64,000 nucleotides of DNA from Dugong dugon (taxonomy: Eukaryota; Chordata; Mammalia; Sirenia; Dugongidae): contig CM057469.1 of assembly GCA_030035585.1 (NCBI GenBank), forward strand, positions 120,320,650 through 120,384,649. Direction: 5' to 3'. Each line of letters starts with the position of its first letter. Positions within the stretch are counted from its first letter, which is position 1. The notes beneath the pieces are model-generated. The model was not told where the DNA came from and ran no database searches. It saw only the letters and a program-made list of their open reading frames with translations. Below are positions 9,385-22,623 of the stretch, one piece after another. A program made the position numbers and the translations under genes.

Positions 9385-11362
9385 CAGACATTATATAATA
9401 ATTAAAGGGACAATCCACCATGAGGATTTAACCTTAATAAATATCTATGTACCCAATTAAAGGGCTCCAAAATACATAAAACAGACTCTTAACACACTGA
9501 AAAGAGAAATTGACAGTTCCATAATAATATTAGAAGACTTCAACACACCACTCTCACTAAAAGACAGAACATCCAGAAAGAAACTCAGCAAAGATACAGA
9601 AGATCTAAAGGTCACAATCAATCAACTTGCCCTCATAAACATGTATAGAGCACTCCAACTGACAGCTGCAAAGTATACATTCTTTTCGAATGCACAGGGA
9701 ACATTCTCCAGAATAGACCACATCTTATGTCACAAAGCAACCCTCAACAAAATCTAAAACATTGAGATTACACAAAGCATCTTCTCTGGTCACAATGCCA
9801 TAAAAGTAGAAATTAATGACAGGAAAACAAGGGGAAAATATCAAATACATGGAAACTGAATAACATCTTGCTTAAAAACCACTGGGTAATAGAAGAAATC
9901 AAGATGGAATTAAAAAATTCCAAGAAACAAACAAGAATGAGAACACATCATATCAAAACCTTTGGGAAACAAAGGCAGTGCTCATGAGTCAATTTGTAGC
10001 AATAGATGAGCACATCAAAAAAAATGAAAGGGCAAAATCAAAACATTAGCTAAACAGCTTGAACAAATAGAAAGAGAACATCAAAAGAATCGCATAGTCA
10101 CCAGAAGAAAGGAAATAATAAAGATTAGAGCAGAAATAAATTAAACAGAGAATACAAAAACAATAGAAAAAAATCAATAAAACAAAAGGTTGGTTCTTTG
10201 AAAGGATCATCAAAATTGACAAACCATTGGCCAAATTGACAAAAGGAAAACAGAAGAGGAAGCAAATAACCCAAATAAAAAATGAAACGAGGGACATTGC
10301 AGAAGACCCAACTAAAATAAAAAGGATCATAACAGAGTACTACGAAAAATTGCACTCCAGCAAATTTGAAAACCTAGAGGTAATTTCTAGAAACACACTA
10401 TCTACCTAAACTAACACAAACTGCAGTAGAAACTCTGAACAGACTCATAGCAATAGAAGAGATTGAAAAGTTAATTAAAAAAGAAATTTCCAACAGAAAA
10501 AAAGTTCTGGCCCAGATGACTTGACTGGACAATTCTACCAAACATTCAGAGAAGAGCTTGTACTAGTACTGCTCAAACTATTCTAAAATGTAGAAAAGGA
10601 AAGGATACTTTTGAATTCATTCTATGAATCTAGACTAACCCTGATACCAAAACTGGGCAAAGACACTACACAAAAAAGAAAAGTCAGACCAATAACTCTC
10701 ATAAACATAAATACAAACATTCTTAACAAAATTCTAGCCAATACAATTCAGTATCAAAAAAAAAAAAAAAAATACACCCCAACCAAGCGGGATTTATATC
10801 AGGTATGCAAGGATGGTTCAACATTAGAAAATCAATCAACGAAATACACCAAATAAATAAAACAAAAGAAAAGAGTCACTTGATTATCTCAACTGAAGCA
10901 GAAAAAACATTTGATAAAGTCCAACACTCATTCCTGATAAAAACTCTCAATAAAATAGGAATAGAAGGGAAATTCCTCAACACCATAAAGGGCATCTATA
11001 CAAAATGAACAGCTAACATCATTCTTAGTGGAGAGAGGCTGCAAACATTCCCCTTGAGAACTGGAACAAGACAAGGATGCCCTTTATCACCACTCCTATT
11101 TAACACTGTGCTGGAAGTCTTAGCTAGAGTAATAAGGCAAGAAAAAGAAAGAAAGGACATCCAGATTGGTAAAGAAGTAAAACTATCCATATTTGCAAAT
11201 ATCACACTATACATAGAGAACTCAAAAGACTCCACAAGAAAACTACTGGAACTAAAAGAAAGATTCAGCACAGTGGCAGGATACAAGATAAATATACAAA
11301 AATCAGTTGGATTTCTATACACCAATAAAGAGAATGATGAAAAGGAAATCATCAAAGCAACA
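9385..11362 (+). pseudogene. L1 A ORF2, continuation (endonuclease end, RT part)
   Basis: This resumes the endonuclease domain of L1 A right after the L1 B insertion. It runs through the rest of the endonuclease (TFFSNAQGTFSRIDHIL-like at about 9680-9725), the linker, and the RT domain with [14 protein letters not shown] near 11060-11105. Around 11180-11215 the catalytic FADD region reads FANITLYIE, so the aspartates are lost. Multiple frameshifts and stops are present. Homology to L1 B ends near 11362, about 60% into ORF2, where unrelated sequence begins. No 3'UTR or A-tail is seen, so the 3' part was lost by deletion or rearrangement. Confidence 0.88.
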
Positions 11363-12714
11363 CATTTATTTAATGACAGAAATTAGACTGAAGCTTAGTT
11401 TATTTCACTTAAGTATGGCATCATCTCCAATTATTATTCTCCATTATTTATAAAAGTGATATACATGTAACAAGAGCTTTTTTAGAAAGGAATATGTTAG
11501 CCTTTTGACAAGTTATTGGCTTCCCTCTATGTACATTGCACTGTGCAAAGTGTTAGGAAAACATTAAGTAATGTAACACTGTTCCAACTTTGGAACTGGA
11601 AGTCCAACTTGGGGAGGTAGTTGAGGTGTCCTAGCAAATCTAACAAAACATAGTTATCCTTTTTTATATTTTTTAAAGGTTAAATAGTCTTACGTGTTTA
11701 CTTGAGATATTTCAATACCAGTGAAAAAAATATACACACACCCTTCAACTAGCCAATATTTTAATAATCAACAATATCAATAAATATGTAAAAAGTGGTT
11801 TCCCCTCCTGTTACCACCTAAAATAATGCATCATATAGTTTTTAAGAATGTGTTCTTTGACTTCTAACCTCTGCTCTTCTTTAGAATTATCTTTGCTGAA
11901 GCCAGAACATGTTCCTCTTTTATTGATTTCACGCTTATTCTCACAAGCATTTATCCTGGACTCTTCTGCTAACTAATGAATAAACAGTTGAAAATTCATA
12001 TGAACCAGAAAGTTACCACTAGTCTCCAGAAGAATATGAGATTTCTGTCGCTTGAAGATATGATTTAGAAAGCCTAGGGGAGCCTTTGCTTTATCTTTTT
12101 CCTCTGGGGAATTGTGGAGATCACCATCTTCCCCCTCACACACCAGCTGCCCCAGCATCTGAGGTCCCACCTCCTTTGCCCTCTGGGTATACACTCTCCT
12201 GCCAGCTGAGGCAGAAGAACCCGGGCCTCTGACATTTCTTCAGGCGCCGAGTCTCCAATAGTTATTCTTGATGCATCAAATGATTTGCTTTAAATGAGTT
12301 GTTTTATAGAGAACCAGAAAATACAAGAAAATAATATTTTCTTGAAAAATTTCCAGTGAGTGTGTTAAAGCAGGCGCACACTGTTGGCATCCTGTTGTGA
12401 CCTCTATATAGTGCACTCCCCGTGGCCTGGCCTACAGAATTTTGAATATTTTCTTACTTTCATATCCCTGGCGACACAGGGGCCAAACTAAAGGTTCAAT
12501 GACTTATATTCCCTCAATATCCAGTTCCCTGCTTATCACAATTACATTTTTTTGTTTTTTACTTATAACAGAGGAATTTATTATAATATAGGCAATGAAC
12601 AAAACACAGAAACTGGAAGGAGGAAAAATAAATGCTTCTTTGTCTACTGATACAAATAAGCAACATTAATATTTGGCTTCTAGACTCTTTCTAGTCTATC
12701 TTTTTCAGAATAAG
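11363..12714. other. Unassigned AT-rich intergenic sequence
   Basis: I recognise no gene or repeat family here. A slightly GC-richer patch lies at about 12050-12260, with only short open frames on the minus strand (11973-12194). No splice-site-bounded exon stands out. Confidence 0.6.
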
Positions 12715-12935
12715 CAGTGGTGAAGAACATATCATTTGGAGTCAAACTGATCAGAATTTGAATGGAAGATTGGAAATTTAATAAATTATTCTAAACTTCA
12801 GTTTATGCATTCATAACATGGGTATTAAAATATAACCCCTCCCACTGGATAGTAGTGAAAATGAAATTTTATAAATATGTACAGAATGAGTTGCAGAGTG
12901 CCTGGGACAAATCAAATTTCACAGTAATGACATCC
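12715..12935 (+). mobile_element. MIR SINE relic
   Basis: The order of motifs matches MIR: a TGGTGAAGAACATATCATTTGG-like start, GGAGTCAAACTGATCAG, then AATAAATTATTCTAAACTTC, AACATGGGTATTAAAATA and GAGTGCCTGGGACAAAT. It is a heavily diverged relic, as expected for this ancient mammalian tRNA-derived SINE. Confidence 0.7.
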
Positions 12936-13314
12936 ATCATTAAAATAAAAATAAAACCAGTAGTTTTATTACTCATAGTATCACTGTCTCTAAATACAAT
13001 TCTTTATTTTTTTCTACTTTAACAAAACCATTTATAATCTTTGTAAAATTAAAATTTACATGGGATTTTCCATCTGTAGTGCCATCCTTGGAGAATGCTC
13101 AGGATCAAAATACTGACATCCAAATCACCAAGATCACAGCCTATCTGCCTTGACTCATTATTTCAGCGTTGTTCTGCTGATGAGGTGTTAATGTGCTATA
13201 ATGCCTTAGTTGTGTATTCTGGTTAAGCTAATTGCACATTAACCCTGACACTTTACAGATGAGTAAAAATTATCTATCACTTTAATCACCATTAATTTAT
13301 TCTTACCTGTGGGT
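12936..13314. other. Unassigned AT-rich sequence
   Basis: No gene or recognised repeat. Contains a short poly-pyrimidine stretch and no open frame of note. Confidence 0.5.
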
Positions 13315-13425
13315 CTCCATTACTACCTTCTTTTGTGTATAGTTATTTATCTATAGTGAACCATTTTGATTCTCATCTCACTTCTTTTTATGTACATACT
13401 TTTAGATATTTTCCTGTGGTTACAT
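13315..13425. repeat. Direct-repeat block 1 (copy of 14346-14456)
   Basis: About 110 bp that clearly resembles 14346-14456, roughly 1.03 kb downstream. Both share TAGTGAACCATTTTGATTCT and AGATATTTTCCTGTGGTT. The second copy lies inside the ancient minus-strand L1; this one lies outside the expected order of that element. Confidence 0.8.
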
Positions 13426-13450
13426 AGAAGTTTACTGTTACAAACATCAC

Positions 13451-16400
13451 CCTAAGCACTGTCTTTGCTACATTTTTATAATATTTGGAAAGCTGTTTTT
13501 CCATTTTCATTTACGTCTAATTTCTATATTCTAATTTCCACTGTGATTTATTCTTTGACTCACTGGTTATTTAAGAGTGTAGTTTAATTTCCACAAATTT
13601 GTGAATTTTCCAGGTTTCCTTATGATATTGATTTGTAGCTTCATTACAATATACATGGAGAAGATATTTTGTATGATATGTATTTTTAAATGTACCAAGT
13701 CTTTTTAGTGGACTGACATATGTTCTATCAAGTATGCACATTCTGTGTTGTGGTGTACAGTGTTTTATTCATGTCTGTTAGGTCCAGTTGGTTTACAGTA
13801 TTGCTCAAGTCTTCTTTTTCCTTATTTATCTTCTGTGTAGATGTTCTTTTCAGTTTTTAAAGTGAGGTATTGAAATCTGTTATTATTATAGAAGTAACTA
13901 TTTCTCCCTTTAAGTCAGTCAATTTTCACTCCATATTTTGTGGTGCTCTCTTATTAGGAGGAAGTATGTTTATACTTGGTGTATCTCATGGATGTTCATG
14001 AATTGGGCCTTTTATTAGTGTATAGTAGTCTTTGTCACTTGTGACAGTTTTTGATTTAAAGTCTATTTAGTCTGATGTTAGCATAGCCACTTGGGCTCTC
14101 TTTGGGTTACTGTTTGTATGGAATTTTTTTCCCCGTATGTTTTCTTTTAACTTATTTTTGTCTTTAATTCTAAAGTGAGTGTCTTGTAGACAGCATATAT
14201 TTGGATCTTTTTTTTTTTCCCATTCACTCTTCCAATATTTGTGTTTTAATTAGAGAGTTTATCCTACTTATATTTAAAGTAATTATTTATAAGTGGTACT
14301 TCTGCCTTTTTTTCTCCATGTCTTATACCATTTTTCTCCTTCATTTTCTCTATTACTACCTTATTTTGTGTAAAAATATTTATTTGTAGTGAACCATTTT
14401 GATTCTCTTCTCATTTCTTTTTGTGTATATATTTCTAGATATTTTCCTGTGGTTGCCATGGAGATTACGTTTAAAATCCTAAATTTATAATAATCCAGTC
14501 TGAATTGATAACCACTTAACTTCAATGGCATACAAACCTTTATAGATTATCCCATCTTTATGTTGTTGTTTACACAAATTACATCTTTATAAATTATGTG
14601 CCCAATAGCATAGATCTATAATTTTTACGATTTGTCTTATAAATCATGTAGCATATAGAAACTGGAATTACAAACCATAAATAGAATAACACTGGTCTTT
14701 TTATTAGTCCATTTAGTTACCTTACTGGAGATATTTATTTCTTCCTACAGCTTTGAGTTACTGTGTGGTGTTCATTCATTTCAAATTGCTGGACTCACAC
14801 TAGAATTTCTTGTAGTTTTGTACATAGAGCATGTCTAGTGGTAACAACTTCCCTCCAAATTTGTTTACCTGAGAATATTTTAATTTCTCCCTCATTTTTG
14901 AAAGACAGTTTTCCAGATATGGAATTCTTGGTTGATTTTTTGTTGTCGTTTCAGTACTTTCTTCTGTCCTTCATTGTTTCTGATGATAAATTGTACGGCA
15001 ATCTTATTGAGGGTCCCTTATACATGATGTGTCACTTCTCTTTTGATGTTTTCAAGGTTCTGTCTTTGATTTTTGCTTTTGATAATTTTAATATAATGTC
15101 AGTGTAGATCTGAGTGTAGAGGTCTTTAAATATATCTTACTTGGAGTTTGTTAAACTTTTGGATGTTTACATTCATATATATTTTTTTAATTTTTCTTTA
15201 GCTCTTGCCATTCAAAACAATGTCAAAACACTAGCTGAATTAAATGAGGGGGGTAGACACTTCAACCACATGATGAAGAATAGTCCCGAAGGGGGAGGAC
15301 CCTTTCAGAAGTTTCTTCTTCATGTTAAATACTTTCAATTGTTCTAATTTCAAGTTTGCTGATATATTTTTTCTGCTTACTAAAAAATACTATTAAACAC
15401 CACTAGTGACTTTTTTTTTTATTTTAATTATTGTACTTTTTAGCTCCACAGATTCTGTTTGGTTTATTTTTATAATTTCTATTTCTTTATTCATATACTC
15501 ATTTTGTGCATACATCATTTCCCTGACTTCCTTTAGTTCTTTGCCTATGCTTTCCTTTAGTAATTGAGCATATTTAAGAGAATTAATTTAAAGTCTTTGC
15601 CTAGTCAATTCAATATCTGGTCAGGTTCAAGGATGTTTTCTGTTTCTTTATGTTGTTCCTGTGATTGGGACATGCTTTCCTGTTTCTTTTGTAATTTTTT
15701 GGTTGAAAACTCAACATTTGAATATTATGACATGATGACTCTGGAAATCAGATTCTCCCCTCTCACCAAGTTTGCTTTCTTTACTGATTGTTGAAGGCTA
15801 TAGTAGTCCATTGATTTAGTAACATTTCCAACAAGGACTGTATTTCTTGTTGTGTTGTTGAAGTGTATATTCCTTTCATTTTCTTTAGCTAGTGTTTTGA
15901 CAGTGTTTTGAATGGTAGGGACTAAACAAATGAGCAAGACAAAACCAACCAACCAGACAAAAACTCCAAAATAAACCAATAACAACAACAAGAAAAAACA
16001 AACAAAGAAAAACACCTCTCTCAGTTTTTGCAAACTGGTTCTGTGCTGGAACATTTCTTTAACTCTTAGCCAAGCTTACACTGAGTTTTGAGATTATCCT
16101 AAAGCAAAAATTTAGGGTTTTCTCAGGTCTTTTTAAAGCATACAACTTGTCTTGGAATTGGCATGGTTTTCTAAAATCTTCCAGATACAGGGATACTTTT
16201 GAATACCCTATTTCCCAAAGCAACTTTCTGCATGTTTTTTCCTTCCAGGCCTTAGGCTGTTTATTGTAAGTCTTGACTATAATATTTTGCTGTAGGTGGT
16301 TATGGTTTTATTGTTCACCTTACAGTATTCTTGGGTAATGTTTGCCTTTCTTTTTATGCAAAATGAGTTCTAAGATAAGAAAAACATATAGAAGCAACTT

Positions 16401-16775
16401 GTGTTAGTCTTGTTGGTAGCCTTCTGACAAATTAGAACAGATAAACAAAATAATTTTTGAGTAATTCTGCTCTCCTCCTTCTGGTATCTGGGATCAGCAC
16501 CCTATACTAGGAAAGTGGGATGTTGTCTTCCAACTGCTGCCAAACTGAGGAAAGAGTGGGGCCTGGGTAAGTAAAAAACAAACAAACAAACAAAATAAAT
16601 ATTTACTACCATATTTAAATTGCCTTTATATTTATGAAACAGTTACTTGCTTGCTGAAAACATTTGTCTGTTTTTCAGAGCTCTGTCAGAGTTAAATCTG
16701 ATAATTTTTCCTTGTTATTTAATTTTTTTGTAGGTGGAAGTTAGCTTGCATCTGCCTACTCCACCATCTTGTTGA
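13451..16775 (-). mobile_element. Ancient L1 (L1M-like), 5' half, minus strand
   Basis: Read on the minus strand this is the 5' half of an old L1. At about 16740-16775 the reverse complement reads CAAGATGGTGGAGTAGG, a typical L1 start. From there toward 14230 it resembles 5'UTR/ORF1-region sequence of old L1M elements, including a stretch at 15640-15760. At about 13451-14215 the reverse complement is the ORF2 endonuclease region, with ATGCTGTCTACAAGACACTC near 14185-14200. No frame is open. Age is clearly far beyond that of L1 A, B or D. Assigned from remembered consensus; a RepeatMasker run should name the subfamily. Confidence 0.75.
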
Positions 16776-17021
16776 TGTCACAGTCCTCTACTGATCATAT
16801 TTTATTACTTCTTTTTTTTTCTAATGTTCTTACTGAAGAAATAGAGTGAAAATTTCCAAAAGTTACCGAAAAAGAAAAAAATAAAAGGTGTATTTTCTTT
16901 ACATTTACCATCCTATGATACAAATCATTATTAATTTGAATGGTGTGATAAAAATGAAGCAAGAAAGAGATTATCAAAAGATATTCAAGAAATAAATTCA
17001 AGTATATGTGAACTTTATATA
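16776..17021. other. Unassigned AT-rich sequence
   Basis: Short unrecognised spacer between the ancient L1 and an AfroSINE. A minus-strand open frame at 16795-17001 is low-complexity and lacks support. Confidence 0.5.
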
Positions 17022-17023
17022 TA

Positions 17024-17183
17024 ACCCCACCTGACCCACAACCATTGAGTCAATTCCGACTCACTGTAAATCTCTGTGGAAGCAGATTGCCACATCTTTC
17101 TCCCGTGGAGCTGCTGCTAGTTTTGAACTGCTGACCTTTCAGTTAGCAGTCGATCACTTTATCCACTGCACCACCAGGGCTCC
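17024..17183 (-). mobile_element. AfroSINE, short type
   Basis: The reverse complement starts GGAGCCCTGGTGGTGCAGTG (tRNA-like head with A box) and ends in the GAGTCGGAATTGACTC-type tail. The middle reads ATCTTTCTCCCGTGGAGC, a variant also seen at 61423-61603. Confidence 0.9.
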
Positions 17184-18049
17184 TTTGAAATATAACAGAC
17201 ATAGAAATTCAAGCAAATGGAAAAGTTACAAATTGAAAAGAATGTCTTAACACTCACTTCAAGTTTGGAAAATTTAACTAATATATTCATATATATTAAT
17301 TAATATATAATTTAAAGTAATGTATACAGTATGATATATAGTATGTAATATACATAATATTCTATATATAAGTATTTTATTACTTAAATTAATTCTTAAC
17401 ATCAAATTTTAAAAATTCTTAATATTCTAGAATAAAGCATAAGTAAATTACCAAAAATAAAAAAAAATAGAATGAGCAATGTCTTTTTATTTATGTTGTA
17501 AAGTTAGAATCTTTGAAGAAAAAGATTAATAAAGCTGACAACATATTCATTTAAATCTTCAGTTTGGAGAATGTGATGTAAAAAACTTGTTGAATGATAA
17601 AGTTAAATCAGTGTAACTTTTTTTTAAGGTTATCCAAATAAAGCATTGACATCTTTAATATCCAAAGAGTATTCATACTCAATAAGAAAACATACAGCCA
17701 ATCAGAAAATAGATCAAGGTAATTTAAAAAGGAAATGCAAAAATCAGTAATGTTAAAAAAAAGAGTTAACATCATTATTTATTAGAAGAATTTAAAACAT
17801 ATTTCTAGACTTATAATATTTATTATTTTTCTAATATGAGAAAATAAAAAATCAAACAAAATAGGGGAAATACAGAGAAGAGAGTAACAGCAATACAAAT
17901 TACTCAGGGTATAATAATAAAACTAGTAATATCTTAATGAACACCTTTCAAAGTTCTATCTGTGATGTGTGTCTATGTGTGTGTGTATTTATAGAAATAG
18001 GATAATATATGCTAATCTCTAAATAGTTTTTTTTGTTTGTTTGTTAAAA
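17184..18049. other. AT-rich unassigned sequence
   Basis: Very AT-rich, with TATA-type tracts at about 17280-17400. I see no gene or classified repeat. Confidence 0.5.
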
Positions 18050-18380
18050 TCTTTCCATGTCAATATATTTAAATATAAAGGAATTTGACTGCAGAAGATT
18101 TTTTAAAATGTACTTTTAGTAATCCAACTAAAACTTTATTTTGTTTTTTGCTCCGCTGCAGGGAACCTACTTATATGTATGTTTTTATACAGGTTTTTTA
18201 GTTATTGCCTTAAGGCACATCCCTGAAAATGGAATAGTTAGGTCAAAACATGTGCATATTTAAAACTAGGTATTATAACCAAGCTGCTTTTCAGAAAGGT
18301 CATCCAATTTATGCTCCACCAAGTGTGTATGTGTATTCACATCTCCCTACAAAATTGCTGACAATGGACGGTAATAATCT
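18050..18380 (-). mobile_element. Probable old L1 3'-region fragment
   Basis: Sequence such as GAATAGTTAGGTCAAAACATG, followed by TATGCTCCACCAAGTGTGTAT, resembles the antisense of old L1 3' regions (usual form: GAATTGCTGGGTCAAAGGG). The orientation is inferred. Strongly diverged. Confidence 0.45.
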
Positions 18381-21190
18381 TTTTAAGTATTGATATTCAT
18401 TCCAGGAACTAGGTCTATCAATATGAAAAATAAATTATCACTTGCCTACTGTTACCTAATGGTATTAAAAAAAAAAAAAAGATTATCACAAAGATTATGG
18501 TTTTTAAGTGATTTTAGAGGATTTTAATCAGTTTAGTGGGAGTCAGAGAAAGAAGCATCTCTAGAGTAGGATTACGTCTAGGAAATAAATGATAATATTT
18601 AGTAATATATATATATATATATTTTCATTTAGCATCCATTTTCCCAAACTTCTTCTGGTCACTCCTGGTAAAGTAAGTAGGTCATTTTGTGTATATTCTA
18701 TCCTTTCTCTCAGCTACGTTGTTTAGTCTATCCTGCTCCAAAGGAATCATCCTTGGAGAAAAGTCACTTCTGTGTTTCAAAGCAAGTTGGATAACTGCAT
18801 AAAAATAAAATTTAGTTCACCTTAAATAGCTTATTATTTGCAGAAATGGTCAAATACCAGAACCCTGGACAATGGTAACTGAGGGAATCTGTGACTGATG
18901 TTGTAACATGAAAAAGTTTATGAACTCAAGAATTTCTGATCCATGGATAAAATTATTTCAGGTTGTATTATATTTTGAAGCTGATTTCAAATTTCCAAAT
19001 TCTGGCATGAAGACACAAAGCATCTTACTATTTTGGCCCAACGAAAAGCATAACCCACATAAAAAGAGGAAGTAATAGAGCACACAGAGTGAGAAGTCAT
19101 TCACAGCATTTTGCAGCTGTGTTGTGTGAAGTTGTGTGTTGCATTGGAAGCCATGTAACGTAAGGCTTTCAGGCTTGAGAAGTCTCACATTCCTCATTAG
19201 AGTTCTTGCCCCAGGACTTCCTGTCTTTGAAATTTATCATTAATCTCTTTGTCTGTAAAAAAGTTACAGAAGCTACTTCTCAGTGGTTTATTTTTGTGGT
19301 TTTATAAGATTTGAATAAAGTAAATCATACCTGCTCTATAGATGGCCACTGTTAATACTGCAGGAAAGCATAATTTCCTTTGATGATAACTCTATACTAA
19401 ATAAGTGAACTTCAAGAAATTGAATATAAGAAGAAAATGAATTCTAAGTCAGTAAAATCTAGTGGTGCACCAACTACCTGTTTTGCCCAAAGATGAATAA
19501 AATAAGTATAGAAATAAATATTTGACCAAAGTTGAGGCTAAAATAACATACCACCATTGTGGAATGACCTTCTGGGATTGAGAATAAATTTGAAATGTTA
19601 TCCATTATAATTACTATGATTACATTACACTTTTAGTAGTCAGATTTTAAAAATGTCCATTTATCTATTCTCTGCTGACGGATTGTTCTTATGACCATTA
19701 TAATAAACTTTTGTAATACTATGTGGCATTCATCTTCAAATGAGTTTAGTAGGGAAGCAAGGTTTCTTTTGACTTCCTTTGCCAGTCAGGGCACTGTTGG
19801 TGATGTTGACTTTAAGTTATTAGGTTTTACTTTGCATCTTCTATTAACAAACTAAGGCAAAGTTTCCATAGTCAACACCAAAAAAATTATAAAGAGTGAC
19901 TGAAAAGTTTGTTGATTTTGTTTTATTATGAAAAATTAAATGTTTTGGATATTTCATTTTTATTTTACACTTTCTTTTCCTCTTCACGTTTATAGTATTC
20001 TTAATCATGCCTCGACTGAATATGTTGTTAACATTTTCTGGTATATTGTCTCCTGTCAAATTTGTAATTCCTCAGTTGACAATCTACCTCAATTAATCCT
20101 CACAAGATGTGATGAAAACACTAACAAGATTGTTTTCTCTCAAAGATATATTATCTAAATGAAATGAAATCAAATAAAATGAAGGTTTGTATTACTTAAT
20201 GTTTTGAATTTCTTATACTCAAATAATTGTAAGTTACGTTATGGTACAATTTTTATTATTCAGTCTTGTAATATTATTTATAATAATATGAATAAGTTTT
20301 GGCACAATATATATTGTTCTTAAATGTACATAGCTATTGAATTCCCTTAATATTCATATGAACTATTATTTATTCATTTAATTATTGTAAATGTATTAAT
20401 AATTGGTTTCACATTATTGTTTTAAATAAAATATTAATTATTATAACATTTTACTCTTGTAATAAAATGTATTTGTAATGTGAATAACTGATGCAAATTG
20501 CAAATATATGAAATATATAAGGTTCTGTTTTACTCTACATTACATTTAGAATATTTACTTTACTTGAAAATGATTTCTAAATATTAACATGTTTAGAATA
20601 CAAGACTTGTTGACATTGTTGATTGTATTATACTGAATAGAAATTATCACACCTGCATAACCCAGATTTTCTTCAGACATATGCCAACAATGACAAAAAA
20701 AGACTTTGATTAGTTCTTCAAGTTCTAGGCTGAAGTCGAAACCATAGAGCAGAGTTGGACAAATAGTGAGACCGATGTTGAACTTGGTGCAAGCATAAAC
20801 CTGACATCAGGAAATAGACTTGCTTACAAAGACTTTGTAGGATTTAGGAGATGATATACCTTCAATTCAGAAACTCCATAATGGAAGACACATTTCTAGA
20901 CAGGATTATATTACTGTATTTCTTCAAATACATTAGATGATAGAGTTGTATCAGTATCTAGCGAGAAATAATTGGAATTTAAAATTTACTGTATATTAAT
21001 CACAGTTGTGCTCATTCAATAAGAATTTTATTGTTAAATAAATGGTTTAAAAGCTAGATAAAACTTAGTCCATAGGAATTTTTAGTACTCAATTTATATT
21101 TTTATTTTATTAATAAAAATTTGAGTGCATGGCCACTTTAAGGCTTTGAATAAGATGGACCACAAAATTGCAGTCATAATAATGATTTTA
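18381..21190. other. Long AT-rich intergenic stretch
   Basis: I find no supported gene or named repeat. Low-complexity tracts include an (AT)n run at 18604-18622 and extended AT-rich DNA at 20160-20640. Short open frames (18958-19197 minus, 19844-20059 minus, 19940-20158 plus) have no family resemblance and no exon context. Confidence 0.55.
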
Positions 21191-21199
21191 ATTTCTGTA

Positions 21200-22090
21200 A
21201 TGGAAACCCTGGTGCATGGTAAGGAATAGCACCAATCTCCAAAATGTGGAGATTTTCTGTCTTTCTATTCCCACTTTTTCATCCTCATAGCTAGCCACCT
21301 CTGTGTCACATTCTCTCTCTCTCTTCCTCTAGCCAACTGGAGCTAGGTCAGAGTACGCAAGTTAAAAGGACACTGCCCTTCAGACTGCCAAATAGGCAGT
21401 CACCATTCACAAGTTTATGAAGCCCACATGACACCCTACACTTCTGACTTGCTAGGCACAAATCTGGGGCTAGTTTCCCACTACCCCTTCAGGATGTCAG
21501 CCACAAGCCACATGACACACTTACTTTCTGACCTGCCAGCTGTCACTGCCCCTTTGTATTCAATAATTCACTGGAACATCTCACAGAACTTACAGAGAGT
21601 ATACTATACATACAATTACAGATTTATTATAACCAAAAATGATAGAAACAAAGAGTTGCCTAGGGCAAAGTCTGGGATGGTTCCCAGCATGGAGCTACCA
21701 TGTCCCAAGAAACATGCTACTCTCCTGAGAGCAGATTTTTCCGTCAACCAGGAAGCTCTCTGAGCCTTAGTGTTCAGGATTTTTTATTGATTAGTGCTGA
21801 GCAATAGACTGAATCATACTTCCTGAGGCTAGTTGATAATGCCCTCCCACGTGAATTTTTTCTGTCCTGGCCAGCCCCTACTGGATAGCACAAATTTTCA
21901 GGTGTGGACTGGAAGTCCAAGACTAAGGTACCCCAATTGTCCCAAGGATTATTTTTCTGGAGCCAAAAACAAAGGACACCTTACTTAAGGTAAAACTATA
22001 TTTTTTACCCCACATCTGGCTATGTCAGAGCCCTTTGAGAATGCCATCTTGAGGCCTAGTCATGAGAAATTCTTTCCTGAAGACCTATTC
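21200..22090 (-). mobile_element. Possible ERV-type LTR relic
   Basis: A fossil that resembles an old endogenous-retrovirus LTR read on the minus strand. An internal polyadenylation-type AATAAA occurs in the reverse complement near 21620, and the order of blocks (CTGGAACATCTCACAGAACT, then a lightly GC-rich U3-like stretch to about 21960) is LTR-like. Boundaries are approximate and no internal viral genes are seen, so it would be a solo LTR. It is broken and old. Confidence 0.45.
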
Positions 22091-22314
22091 AATTCCCTAG
22101 AGATGGAGAAAGAAGTAGCAGCGTTAAAAGTAGTCAGTTACTAGCAGAGAAAAGATGAAAATATTTGGATTATTTTGTAATGAAAGCAGGGTAGAAATCC
22201 TCCTTGTATCATAATTTTATCTCCTCTAGAAAGGGGCTCTGTTTGTTATTTATCTCTGCATGGCTATCTTTTTCCAACTGTAGAAAAATCTAGTATTTTG
22301 TAATATATTTATGT

Positions 22315-22450
22315 GATAACCCAATGGGAACATGGCAAGTCAATTAACTTCTCCATGCCTCTGTTGGATTATATATGAAACGAAGATGGTAATGATACTT
22401 TCCTATTTAATAGGGTTTTTCTGAGAGTTACTTATCATTGCATAATAAGA
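22315..22450 (+). mobile_element. MIR SINE relic
   Basis: Matches the central and 3' MIR pattern: AAGTCAATTAACTTCTCCAT, then CCTCTGTTGG, then GAAGATGGTAATGATACTTTC and TAGGGTTTTTCTGAGAG. Diverged and truncated. Confidence 0.65.
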
Positions 22451-22623
22451 TATTAGAAAATTATTGGCTTTTCTAAATATCCATTAAATGTAGATTAGGA
22501 TGATTATTATTATAATTCACAAGATGTTCCAACATTGAAAGAGTTGTTTTTTGTTCTTAATTGATCGATTTGATTCACAAATTTTCACCAAATTGCAAGT
22601 TAAAAAGTTAAGGAATTTATAAA

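Noticed and set aside
20160-20640. AT-rich tract as a possible matrix attachment region or replication origin
   Set aside because: AT-richness alone is common in this region, and no specific motif set supports the claim.
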